Below, in pieces: positions 1-12,800 of a stretch of DNA of 64,000 nt. A model generated the notes under the pieces. That model was not told the DNA's origin. It did not search any database and saw only the letters and a list, made by a program, of their open reading frames with translations. This DNA comes from Cliona cf. orientalis (taxonomy: Eukaryota; Porifera; Demospongiae; Clionaida; Clionaidae). The position numbers and the translations under genes were made by a program. Numbering within the stretch: the first letter of the stretch is position 1; the number at the start of each line of letters is the position of its first letter. The stretch spans positions 6,372,135-6,436,134 of the forward strand of contig OZ005692.1 in NCBI GenBank assembly GCA_963930775.1, in the 5' to 3' direction.

Positions 1-844
1 TTTTTGGCTCCAATCCTGTTGATTTGGCTGGAGGATCAACTTCTTTTAGGTAAGTTTAGAATGTTACTGCCACTTCCCTGTAATCTGATTGGTCTATAGG
101 AGATAACTAAGTAGCTTAGTTACTTGTAAATTTTACTTAGTTACTTGTAAAATTAATATTGACCAATAGGATCCATGGTATTATGAAAGCTCCAAGGCAA
201 ATAGCTGTACTACTATAGCAGCAGTTGTAAAACTCTAAATAACTTAGCTCACCTCGGCACACCCTTGCTATGCTCGGGTGTCACAGCTCGGGGCCATCAG
301 GATGCTGAATACTGTAGATCCCTTGGCCTGGTTATCTAACTATTATTTAGCTATTTTTATTCTGGGTGTTTAGATCATAATTTTATTATTGAAATGTAGG
401 CATTCAGTTGCCTCTGATCGCTGGAGAACTCTCCATCTTGCTTCAAATGAATCAAAGAACCCAATCACAATTCTTGATGCCCTTACCTCCTGGGTAGTCA
501 TGAATGGATCTGGACAAGCTAAGTACACTGACACATGCCATGGTATGAGATGAGTGCTGTAACTAATTGATGTTCCAATGAGCTCATGGACTTTTATCAC
601 ACCTGCAGGTGTACTCTGCAACCCTCAGTGCCCTGATCAGGTTCTTTTTGGAGAGCTTACCTCCAACAACTGGCACTTAGGTGTTAAAATTTTCATCATC
701 GCTCTAGTCGTAGGCATTGCAGTCATCTGTGTGATTGTGAAGCTTCAATTTGATACCTGGCTATATGTGCTGGAGACGAAGTTGAACAGGTATCTAGACT
801 CACTCGACAATAAGCAAGAGAACCCAGCCCATGCAAGGCCACAG
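1..844 (+). CDS. ABCG transporter, N-terminal ectodomain and first membrane helix (exons 1-3)
   Basis: Three exons join with phases 2, 1 and 0. Exon 1 ends at 49 before GTAAGT. Exon 2 (400-542) lies between a TAG acceptor and a GTATGA donor. Exon 3 (609-844) ends before GTAAGG. The product carries NxS-type glycosylation sites and three cysteines ([10 protein letters not shown]), followed by a 20-residue hydrophobic stretch rich in I, V and A (from [10 protein letters not shown]). This suggests an extracellular cysteine-rich domain anchored ahead of the cytosolic ATPase. For exon 2 an alternative acceptor at 407 is also in phase with exon 3, but it requires a different frame for exon 1 that reads less like protein, so I prefer 400. 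Confidence 0.75.
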
Positions 845-3800
845 GTAAGGTATTAATAAATTATTATTTATAAAAAACAATTGAATAAAATTGAAGGTGA
901 AGTAGGGATGGCAGTGCCAAAAAATACACAAACAAGGTTTGTAGGGATAACGTATCACATCCACTATACATCCCTACACTTGCTTTTCTCGATAATTTGG
1001 GATGCTAAATACGTCTAATAGACTGAATGACTGTTTATTTCTACACTAATGTGTTTGTAATGCATCTATAATGTGTCTATAACCATAGTGTCCCGGGCAA
1101 GCTCCCACTCCCAGGTAAGCGCCCACGTGTGTACCGCATTTTAAGGGGCCAATGTAGCAGCTTCTATAGGAATTTTGATCCCGGGTAAGCATCCATGCGG
1201 CCCAAAATGGCAAGTTATGTTTTAGTAGCCATGGGTGCTTACCCGGGACACTACAATAATGTCCATGTTCTCTGTATAGGTTACATCACGAGGTGGAGGT
1301 CTCTACAGGATTTACACACTGAGGGCTGGAGGTCCGAGGCTGTGTAAATCGTGTAGAGACTGAACCGAGTGATGTAACCGACTTGTACCATAGGCTACGT
1401 GGTCCTGACAACGTATCGACGGCCTAGCAACTACAGCGCCGGCCATAAAAGGCTCACCTAGCAACAGTTCAAACCATCAAGTCGACGCTGGTGACATCAA
1501 TGCATAGTGAGCCGGTGCCGTTTTCTGTCCAACTCAAGCTTCTTCCTTGACATTCAGAACCACAATACTATTGTCGCTGCGTACAAAAGGCTGGCCATGT
1601 CGTCGCTGTCTTGATTTCAACTCGAGGTAGTAATTAAGAGTGCAGCTCAGTTTTTACTACCGCTGACTTGGCAATCATTCGCTCCACCCATTCAATTAAT
1701 GCAGCAAGATCTGCCCACTAATCATCTGCATACAGTACTCTGCATAGCACTAGAGCTCTGTACTTGATCTCTTTCACTAACAAAAGATGTTGTAACTACC
1801 CTAGCAGGCATGATCATATAAAATTTCATAGCCTCAGAGGTAGGTGTCTATCTAGATAGACACCTCCTAGGAGGTGTCTATTTTATTTAGACACCTCCTA
1901 TAAATCAATCTGATTGGTCAGAATGTTACAACCATGGTACAAATTGTAGCTAATTTACATGTATGTCTCACCATCTCTATGCCCCTTACATACTATAAGG
2001 CTATTGATAGCTGCCATTACATCCCCAGTAGCAATTTATTTCTCTGCAATTATAAGGTAATTGCAGTGTGGATTATAACAGTCGGCCATCGGCTAAAATC
2101 TGACCAACATGGCTCCATGGCTGCCCAAACTGCTCCTTATAGCCGCTTACCATTGCTTGCCAGTATAGTTTGCAATGCTATGCATCCTAATAGTACTGGC
2201 AGACAGTGGTCAGTAGCTAGGGGAGGGGAAGTTAGTAGAGTAGTAGTTAACCCCTGGTGTATGCTCAAGGGTTATTGTAGTCATTGTGTACGTGTGTGTG
2301 TGTGTGTGTGTGTCTATTACTACGCTAGCATTGTGTGGATTTTGTTGACAACTAAATTTCTGGCGATATTTACTGCATGACCACCGCTGCTTTCTTCGCT
2401 TATTGAGCTCTCGATCAATGAAAGTGACAGCAATGGCTTCATTTCAAGATTAGTGTGTAGGTCTAGTGATAGTTGGACTGATTCATCACTAGTCATTTAC
2501 TTTCAAGTGTGCTGATCAGTGGCATGCACGTGGTAGTACTATTACGTAATACCGTGCAATCAGTATTAGTGCATTCTTTGGTTACTCTCTACAACACTGT
2601 GCTAATAGCATAATATTATTACTCTGTTACTACTACTATTTCTTAGTGCTCACAGCGCTGAAGGTTTTGCACCAATGGTGTTTATTTATTTAGCACCCAC
2701 TTAGCTTACAACTTTCACTGCTCCATGTAATGGTTTATGGTAACTGCACCTCTTAAAGGTGCTCTGAAACGGAAGTCGAACCGCCCGCCTACATTTTTGA
2801 ATTCCTGACCCGGTTTTCAAAGCTCAAACCTGATTGGTCAATCCAACGTCATTGCGAAGGCATAACCAAGCAATATTTTCGCGCTGTGGTCGCGCTGATT
2901 GAGAAGTAAGACGGGCGACATGAGCAATCGATCGATTTATGGAGTGAAACGTAGAAAACATGGCTCACAATCCTGTTGTTGTCAACATCAAGAGGGGTGG
3001 TAGGTATAGGAGCTGGCCTCGTGCTCGCGAACTTTTTACACTACGATAATATACAACGCGCCATGCATGTGCTTGCACTTTCCGATTACGTAATGACTTC
3101 CATTTCAGAGCACCTTTAATAAATGTAACAAGTATGTGCATGTAAGCTATTCTTGCTGCCTTCACACTTTTATCTGGCAAGGATACTGCTGTACTACGCA
3201 TATAATAGTTATCTGACTGTAATTGGGGTGCATGAGATGCATGGTCGAATGCACCCCAATTACTGTCAGATAAATATTTTGTTGGTAGTTGACCTCTGTT
3301 CATCATTGGCCTACTTTATGATGACCCAATCCCTTCCCATAGCCAGCAAATTGCCTATAAAAACTTTGATTGCTAGGCAACTACCAATAAAATATGTATA
3401 ATACTGTACTTAATCTAATATTATGCATGGAAAAAAACTAATTTCAATTTTGAAAAACGCGTGCTTTTCTGGTAAAGGTCGTCAATCGCTCCATCACGTA
3501 TAAACATTATGAAAATTCATAAAATGCTAATTTATTACGTTAAATTGGATCATGCGTTGTATTCGATTAACTACAGTAATGTTCAACCAACAGTTATTGA
3601 TATCCGATCAACCCAGGATATGGTCTGACATATATCAGATCATCAATGAAAAGTTGTAATCCACACTGTAATTATGGTGTAATCTGTGAGGTGATTACCA
3701 AAAAATTCAGGGCCTCCATGGGATCTTTTTGAGACTTGAAAATGTGTCAAGTACACGTATCTGATGCATGTATCCAGCAAATATAAAACCGGAAAATCAT

Positions 3801-6800
3801 GTGAAAGGTAAAATTGTAATTACTTGCGTATAATCACGGTACCTCGTAACAGATTATATCATCATAACCTCATAACCACAGAAAACTAAATTGCTACTGG
3901 GGATATACATGTACCGTAGGTCGGGTTTTGAATGCGTAGTTTAATGATTGAGAATGGTACTATACAAGCCAGATTGCGATTCTAATGATTACAAGCCACA
4001 CAATGAATCGTACATGTAGCTACATACTTGTGCGGCTTGCATGTAGAATATACCACACTACTCAAGCGACAGTTACATGTAAGTTGCACTTGGCTGGGTG
4101 TTGGCAAATCGATAGTTGGCTTGAAGAATCGATGAAGACTCATATTCTCGACAATCAACTGCTGTACGTACATGTATGTGTGCAAGTAGATTGAACACGT
4201 ACGAGATAGAGAACACGTGCAGGTTTGTGATCGATAGCACGTGTAAGCATGCGCGCTTAAGCAATAGGGATGTGATTACGTGTAATATTTAATATTGTGT
4301 ATTCTTTTTCATTCGTTTGATTGTGTCTTTTATATAATTTTTATATAAACTTGCAATTTGCAATCAAAAGAATCTTGCATTCAAAACCTGACCTATGGTG
4401 ACTTCCTTGTCTGTAATGCTTTTGTGTGCACTGGCCTATGTACAGCTATAGTTAACTGCCGTAATTAGCATTACACGATGGCTTCTAACTACTCTAAATT
4501 GGCACTTACATGTAGAATACTCCCTGTGATCTATACTATATATAAATACATGGCGATGGTAGCTGAACGGTACAGACAAAAGGTGACCAGGATTCTTTTG
4601 GTAGGTGACATCTTAGTGAGCACAATGCATACTACTACTGTTATGGTCATGCCTATTGTGTTCGCACAAACATAAAAACGATGGATGTGTGCACGTGCAT
4701 ACTCTTGCATATCGCAGAACGGTGTGAAATGGAAACTTTCTCACCTCAAAATGATCATACAACGGAACTGAACGTTAATTTTTTAATTGACTGTTACTGT
4801 ATGTCCTACATGTAGCTGAACCGCCTATACTGTAAAGAACTTATTTTCTATCTAATTTCCTATGGTCAACCGATAAAGCGTGTGCGAAATTTTTGAAGCC
4901 ACGCCCACTTTGACGTAAAACCACTCCCATTTTGATCGTTTTGAGAGAAACTATCAGTCCTACCAGTCCAATCGATCTGTTTTTGAACGAATTTTCTGCT
5001 AAAGCATGCTAAGGTGAGCCATAGCTGTAGTTTTCTTAGTTCTGTAGACAGAGAGGGGGACTCCATTTAGCCTATCAATCAGTACTTCTTAGTGCTGGTG
5101 TGTTCCATGGAACCCTAGGAACCACCCTAAATCTGCCACTGCTTAGGGTGGTGCCCAGGCACCCTAGGCACCACCCCTGGATCCGCCACTGCGACCGTAG
5201 CCATTGTAATTTTGACTGACTCGAAAAGGTTGCTAGCAAGGAAGCACGCAAGGTAAAGGGTCATAGGCGCTTATAAGCAAAATGCACCTAATAATGAGAA
5301 AATATGGTACCGTACTTAATCTAATACTACGTATGGAAAAAAAAATAATAATAATATCAATTTTGAAAAACGCACGTTTTTCTGGTAAAGGTCGTCAATC
5401 GCTCCATATATAAATGTTATGAGAATTCATAAAATGCTAATTTCTTACGTTAAATTGGATCATGCATCGTATTTGATTAACTACGGTATATAGTGCGCTC
5501 AATAATCTCTTCACCTCCTTGTTTTGTACTCTTGTTATTAGTCATGCCCGGCCCAGGCCACCCTAAGTATTGAAAGTGTAGATCGAAAACTCGTACACAA
5601 ATCAGTTAGTGACAGCATGCAGGAACGAAATTTTCTAGAATAATATAGAAAAATGGAGGGGAAGCGTCAGAGTCACTGATGGTGGATTATGTATCAGGTC
5701 CCCCTCCCATGTAAGAGCCCTTTAAAGAGCCTGGGCACAAGGACAAAGAGTTGATGACCATCACAGTCTGTATGATTGTGCAGAGGCAGATGCAGGATTT
5801 CAAGAAATGGGGGGTCGAGGAAGAAGAAGAGTTGTGCGCACAAAATTTTATAGCCAGTCCCCCTAATTAGCGGACCAAGCCCAATTAATGCTTGGACTGT
5901 CACTGCTACACTTGTACATCCATATATCATAGGCTAGTAAAGGTCATTACTACAATTGATCATTGGAGTGAGCTTATGCACCTCTTGCTATGTAGCTGGA
6001 CTCAAGGAGTGTCCGGCAAGTCAGAAAGTTTTAATATTACTAATAATAATGAATATCAGGAGGAGATCCACCTCTGCTATCTGACTTTCTTCAGCTTTGA
6101 CAAACAATTCATTACCACACTATTATCCTATTCTCGATCTCTGTGCTCTATGCTGCATGTCTGCCCTGAGACGGGTTGAGGAACGTGCCTGCTATACGTA
6201 GCTGGAAAAGTTGGCGAGGTGTTTAATTACTCCGCGTGCGCGCATGCGCAGCAAGGGGTAAAGCGATCTGTTTGTCCATCGTCTGTCGTCTGTCATCTGT
6301 CGTCTGTTGTCTGTTAGCATAAAAATTGGCAAATCTCAACATTTAAGCGAAAGTAGGGTCAACAAATTAATGGTATAAAATGGTGTAAGACAGTGAAAAA
6401 ACCCCTTCTGTCTCGTTCTTAACCCTAGGCAGTACCCAGGGAAGCTACAAATCGTGCAAATATGTCGATCACGCCTGAATCGGAAACGCCCACCAGGTAC
6501 CTTATGAAATCTATTGTGCATGCTCGAGCTTCTCTACAGCATGCTTTTAGCACAAAATTTGTGATCATGGATCTCAGAAGGGAACGAAAACGTTCGTGAG
6601 TAGCAAGAGATTAAACTTCAAAGAATAGAGGCCTCTAAGAAGAGGCATGGCCATGGATGATATTGTCATGGCACGCGGGGTATGTGCTCTATGAGCTCTA
6701 GTTTGGTGATTTGGCGAATCCATTATAGATTGCTAAATTAAAAACTTGCCAATTTAACTTAATGCACACCCATGGTAGTTTAAGCATTCAGATCGCCACC

Positions 6801-9800
6801 TTTAAACTTCCCCAATACCAATGGAGAGCCATCTCACCAAATTTAATGCTCACCAAAATTGCCCGGGCCGGCCGCTATACAGTAATTCTCCTGTGAATTA
6901 TAAGTGCCCAACACATGTACATGTACTAGGCCTTGCTTGATTCTAGGGTAAGAATTTTGCATTCACAGTAATATTCATCATGCAGTGCCCTGCCTGTGAT
7001 AATGACAATGCAATATCATTGTCCTGTCTTGATCTCAGCTACTATGTGACTCTTTATGAAGATTTAAAGGACGAGAAGAGCGACAGAACAGCTCCATTTC
7101 TTCTGCATAACTTAGAAGATAACAACACCAATACAGATGGTTAATCTCTATCTCTATCTATCTTTCTCTCCCTCTTTTCTCTCTTCATATCATTATCCTA
7201 TCAGGGATACAACTTTTTAACTAGTTACTAGCATAGATCTATACATGTACATGTTATGAAGGTGTATAAATCATACAGCTCCTAGCGACAAAGAGAAAGG
7301 AAAGAATATTGGAGAAAAGTCTATTCTTACACTAAAGAAGACTATTAAACCAGTGGATGTATGTGACTCATGCAGTGTAGCCCACACATTATCTTTAAAG
7401 GGGATGCCTCAATGTATACTCACATCAAATATATCTACACATACTGTACATACAGGACCTGTCTAGCACTACTTCCACAGAAGTTTCAAAGGAAACACTT
7501 AGTGGACGCTTCACTAAAGAAATTCTTAAAGGTATTTCCGTATACTTCAACCCTGGGAATATGGTTGGTATTATGGGACCATCTGGAAGTGGAAAGACGA
7601 CACTACTGGATGTCTTAACTGGCAGGAGAACAACAGGAACTATTGAGGTATGTTTGCAAGTACTGTATAATAGCTAGACACAGTTTAGCAGGGCTCAGTA
7701 TAACCCTCGCTTCACTCGGGATTCTACACAGAGCCCTTCAGTCTTCTAAATCACGTACAAACCAATTAATTAATGTCTAACAAGTTTAGATCCTAGCAAC
7801 AATGCCCAAAAGCTAGACACAAACTGCTGCCTAGTAACAACCCTAACCATAGGCAAGAAATTTTATACATGATTTTCTACAGAGCTTTACATGATTTTTT
7901 TTACAGAGCTTACATGATTTTCTATGAAGGGTAGATACTGTGGTTTAACCAATCAGATCACAGTTATATGTTTGTTACAAGTAGGATCTAATAAATTCAC
8001 TCAGGATTCTACACAGAGCCCTTTAGTCTTCTAAATCACGTAGAAACTGACTAAACAGTGTCTAACATGTTTAGATCCTAGCAATATAATGCCCAAAACC
8101 TAGACACATAAACCGCTGCCTAGCAATAACCCTGCAAGAAATAATTTTCTATGAAGGATAGGTACATGTACTTCAATTTAACCAATCAAATCACAGTATT
8201 TGTTACAAGTAGGATCTACATGTACGTACATGTATGTAAATGAAAATGTTCAGTGGACAAAAATTTCACCATGCCCAGCTACATGTACCTTCGTATTACA
8301 TAAACATTTGGTTCTCACCATTAGTAATTATGCTCTATGCGATCAATAACAGAGAAAAAAAAATTAAATTTTTGCCAATGGGAGCAGGTGGCAAAATAGG
8401 TGATAATTTTCTCCTGGTGAAAACTTCTACATGTGTAATAATACCGTAGCATTCTGGGCAAGTGCTCACTCCTGGGACAACGCCCAGGTGCTAGTTGAAT
8501 GGAGAGAACTCATTCCTGGGTAGGCCTTGCCCAATTATGCTCCAAAATTTACCTATTAGTCAAGTCTACAAGTCTCATGTTTTTCACCTATTAGTCTCAA
8601 GACTCACACCCATAAGTCTCAATGAAAAATGTATACATGTACATCCGAAAAATGACTAAAATAGATTATGACCTGTTATTGTACTGTAACATAATGGATG
8701 CCTTGATATACGTAGCTATACTTGGGCCATGTGCTCAGGTGCAAAGGTCATATCTGTTCTAAATAATATTATTCGAATTTTAAGTCACTAAGCAAACTTT
8801 TTTGCCATGTGCTCAGGTGCAAAGGTCATATATAGCTATTGGAATTTTGAATTTTGAGCTAATTTTTTCCGGTGCAAAGGTCATAGCTGTTCTAATTATT
8901 CGAATTTTTGGGGAAATAGTGCCTATTAGTCTTGGCATTATTCTCAATGCTTGTGTTAAAATTAATTACCTATTAGTCTCAAAATTATGCTAGCATAATA
9001 TTGGGCAAGGCCTATTCCTGGGTAAGAGCCTGGGTACTTGTTTAGGCTAGAGTATCTACTCCCGAGTAAAGGCTCAGACTAGATCCTTAATAGTTATTGT
9101 CATGTACATGTATGGCAAGCACCCAGGCAATCTGCATGACAAAAAGCACTTGCATCGATGGACACATTCTTACCAAACGTAGCTACACATGTAGTAGAGT
9201 TCTTGTCTGCCATCAGCAGCCAACTCATAGCAGTAGAGTCACAAATTTAGTGCAAGTACATATAGCTTGAAAACCTAATGAAAGCCTTGTGTATGAAACA
9301 CACTAGCTAGTGGCGATTGAGATTTGAGTTGCTATCAAAATTGCATTGTGTATTTACTCCACCCACTAAATTTATGGCACACGGTAAGCAGGTAGTAAAA
9401 CTTCGGGAGTTATGGTTGAGCGCCCATTAGGGCACTTACCCAAGTCACTATGGTAGTTGCAAGGCCTTAATTGGGGTGGACCCAGTTGCAATATTTTGTT
9501 GTCCCATGACCCTTCTTGTCGTTGGCGTATCCTATGATCACCTTAACTCTTCGGTAGTTGCCTACAATAACGAGACAATTGCCAAGAAATACGTTTATAT
9601 ATCATTTACAATCTTATACTTGGGTATAGGGCTCCATCTATGTTAATGGCACTCCAGTTGACGAAATTCGTGAATGGTACATTGCCAACACTGGCTATGT
9701 GCTCCAGTTAGCATTACCTTACTATGAGGAGCTGACAGTGAGAGAGAACCTCACTCTTGCTGCTCAATTGAAACTTCCCAAGAATTACACACTGAGGGAA

Positions 9801-12800
9801 AAGTTTGAACGAGTAGAGCAAATCATGGAAGTGGTAAGTTCATGTATAATTCTATCAAGTTAATGCTATTTCTGTCTCTCTGCATACACAGACTGGGCTG
9901 CTAGAGCTCTCTGAAACAGTGGTAGGTGGAACTGTTGGAGCAGGCTTAAGTGGTGGCCAGAAAAAACGTTTAGTAATTGCTCTTCAACTTCTAACATTAC
10001 CAAGCATCATATTTCTTGATGAACCTACATCTGGTAAATATGTGTACGATAATTATTGCTTTGTGTGTATCTGTCTGTTATGACGCTATCTGCTAAGTCC
10101 TTGCAGAAATCAAGGTAATAATAGATTGCTTTTGTGGTGATATCAACTCCATTTCACCAAAAAGGCTTTGTTCAGGAGATGCTGCTCTTTTTGATGATTA
10201 TGGCTGCAAGCAAAATATGCCAGTAGTTCTTGAAATAGCTACACATAGTTCGTACATGAAGCACTACCCATAGGTACACATATATTTCTAACATAGAGCG
10301 ACTCTTGACTTTTCGTGGCTCCTCTATGCTTGTCAGTGATCATCAGATGGCGTTTTGACATCAGCATGTGATTGTTAGCTTCCTAATTAGCATACAACAA
10401 TGCTATGACGTCACCAGAAACAGAAAGTCCAGTGATTGATATGAATACAACCATGAATTTCAGGCTTAAAGCTGACAAATTGATACAATGATGACTAATA
10501 ATGCTTTTATTCATACCCACAGGAAATAACCCTTAAATACACACACATGTACATATAAAGTATTGAGTGAGGGGAAAAAAACGTAGAGAATTTTGTACAG
10601 TTATTCTAACTTGTACAATCCTAAGCATCAGATCTGCAGCATGCCTGCCGCGAAGCTCACTGTGGCATCGGAGATATGCTTGCTAACTGCGGGTACAGCT
10701 CATGGAGAGAGAGGAATATATAATATTGCACTTTAATGCTCAACAACAGGTAGAAGTTTACCAGGGCTAGTTCTCTTAGCAGCAGAATTGCCGAGACTGA
10801 ACAAGGATAGCCCTCCAACCACTTAAATACCCGGCCAACCAGATTGCATGTACATGCTTACCATGCATGCATGCATGCACCAGTAATCTGTCACTGACAG
10901 CGCATGTGCGTCAGATGCAACCCATGAAAGCTAATTTCTCTACTCAAAACTTAATACATATCCATTGGTGCTACCGAGAAAGAAAGACACTGCAAGTGCA
11001 GACACAAAATAAGACATTAATTTTTTATGACGTCATGCGACGTTTCCTCTTCTCGACTAAACATCTAGGTACCCGCAGACTGATTACCTTTTATGAACGT
11101 AACAAAACCACCCATATTAATGCCACTCTAATTTATCAGTCATGATCTGCATAATTATATGCAAATTTTATGCACCAATCGTTTCTTTTTTGATGCCTTG
11201 ATTGTATTAAGTACTGTATAAGTAATTTGGTGTATAAGTACTGTATACATGTAAGTAATTTGGTGTGATTTGGTAGTGTGCATCTTTGCCAAATAACGTA
11301 ATATTGAGTGTGAGGATACAATGCACAGAATTTGCACTAAACCATTTCATGTCTACAATATGCATGTATGCTATTAATAAGACTGCGGATATAAGGAGTG
11401 ATTGAGAGTGGGATAGGGAGGGAGAGGGAGAGGGAGGGGAAGAGATAGAGAAAGGGAGAGAGATAGAGGGTGGGGGAGCTCAGAGAAGAGAAGAAAAGAG
11501 AGATGAGAGAACTTGTGTCCACCTACAGGTCTTGATGCTACTGGTTCTTTGGAATTACTAAGTCATTTGAATAAGATAGCTGAATCCAACCACACAGTGA
11601 TACTTACGATCCACCAACCTCGACTGGAGATATTTCATATGTTCCATCAACTGGTTTTGCTCTCAGATGGAAAGGTATGTGCTTATCAACAGTGATTAAG
11701 TACAGTGAATGTACATATTGCCGTATTGATACATTGTTGCAGGTATCTTACCATGATGTTCCTGATAGGGCTTATGAGACATTTGTCAGTGCTCTCACAT
11801 CAAAGTATCTGGAGCGAGGCCTTGTCATTCCTTCACTAGTTGATGTTCACAATCCAGCAGGTACGTAAATGTGCATTTTCGCTTATCTTTTACTCGAGCT
11901 GAAAATGAGTCAACGGAAAAATTGTTTGCCAAGTACCATAATATTATTATACATGTACGTAGAAATTTTCACCAGGAGAAAACACAAGTTTGCCACCTGC
12001 TATCAATGATTGGTGAAAATTTTATCATGCTAGATTTTTTCTGGGCCTGTGTAAAGGGAATATAATCTTGTAACCTTTAGGCTGTACCACATTGGCAAAA
12101 AAATATGAACTTTTTCTGCAATACAACAGTAGCTAGGCTTGATGCAATTTTTTTATTCAGTGAAATTTTTCACGTACATGTACATGATGTCACAATCATG
12201 TGGCTAATATACATGATCATCTATTAACAGTACATGCTCAGAGAAGATCTAAACAGTATCCTACCTTAGTATAGTGGGCATGCACAGTTGGAAGCGGAAC
12301 GAACTTTGATCCTACCATTGTGTAGGCCACACCCCTCACTGTATGTCAACTGCAACTGCTCGAATTCACCACTAATAAGTGTGCAATGGCGACATTCTCG
12401 CTTTGCTTGAATGTCAAATCTACTGGACTATAACATTGACAGGCATGATAAAGAACATACATGTACTTCACCTCTCACTTCACTCAAGGCTCAGTGGTAT
12501 GGCCAGCTTAGCACGCGTTTCAAACTTGGGTGGCACTTTGCACCGTTGGTAGCCCCCTAACACCATCCTTTAAATTTGTGCACATGACCCTACAGCTCTG
12601 ACCAACACTGAGCCTTGTATATATGGACTTACATTTACTTTCCGCTCACTATCTCTCCATTGAACTACATGTAGAGGGCATAAAATACCAAAACGCACAA
12701 TGTACCACCCAGATAGCCTCTCAAATATTGGCATAAAACATTTTTATCACGCGACTCGCTGCCGTATAGCCAGAAATTTTGGTGGGATATTAAATTTGGT

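Larger units (their letters stand above)
845..6985 (+). other. Large intron of the ABCG gene
   Basis: 6.1-kb intron with GTAAGG donor and TGCAG acceptor, phase 0. No second gene is supported inside it. It holds a TAGTGTCCCGGG inverted-repeat element (1086-1253), a GT microsatellite (about 2288-2313), a TTAA element (2757-3115), two copies of a TAC[T/C]GTACTTAATC element (3402-3578, 5308-5488) and a TCTGTCGTCTGTC-like simple repeat near 6280-6320. Between these I see AT-rich sequence with no clear signal. Confidence 0.7.

Noticed and set aside
1934-2380. 148-codon open frame in the large ABCG intron
   Set aside because: Contains a GT microsatellite ([10 protein letters not shown]), no domain and no conservation signal.
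4866-5066. 66-codon minus-strand open frame
   Set aside because: Intronic, no domain and no splice context.
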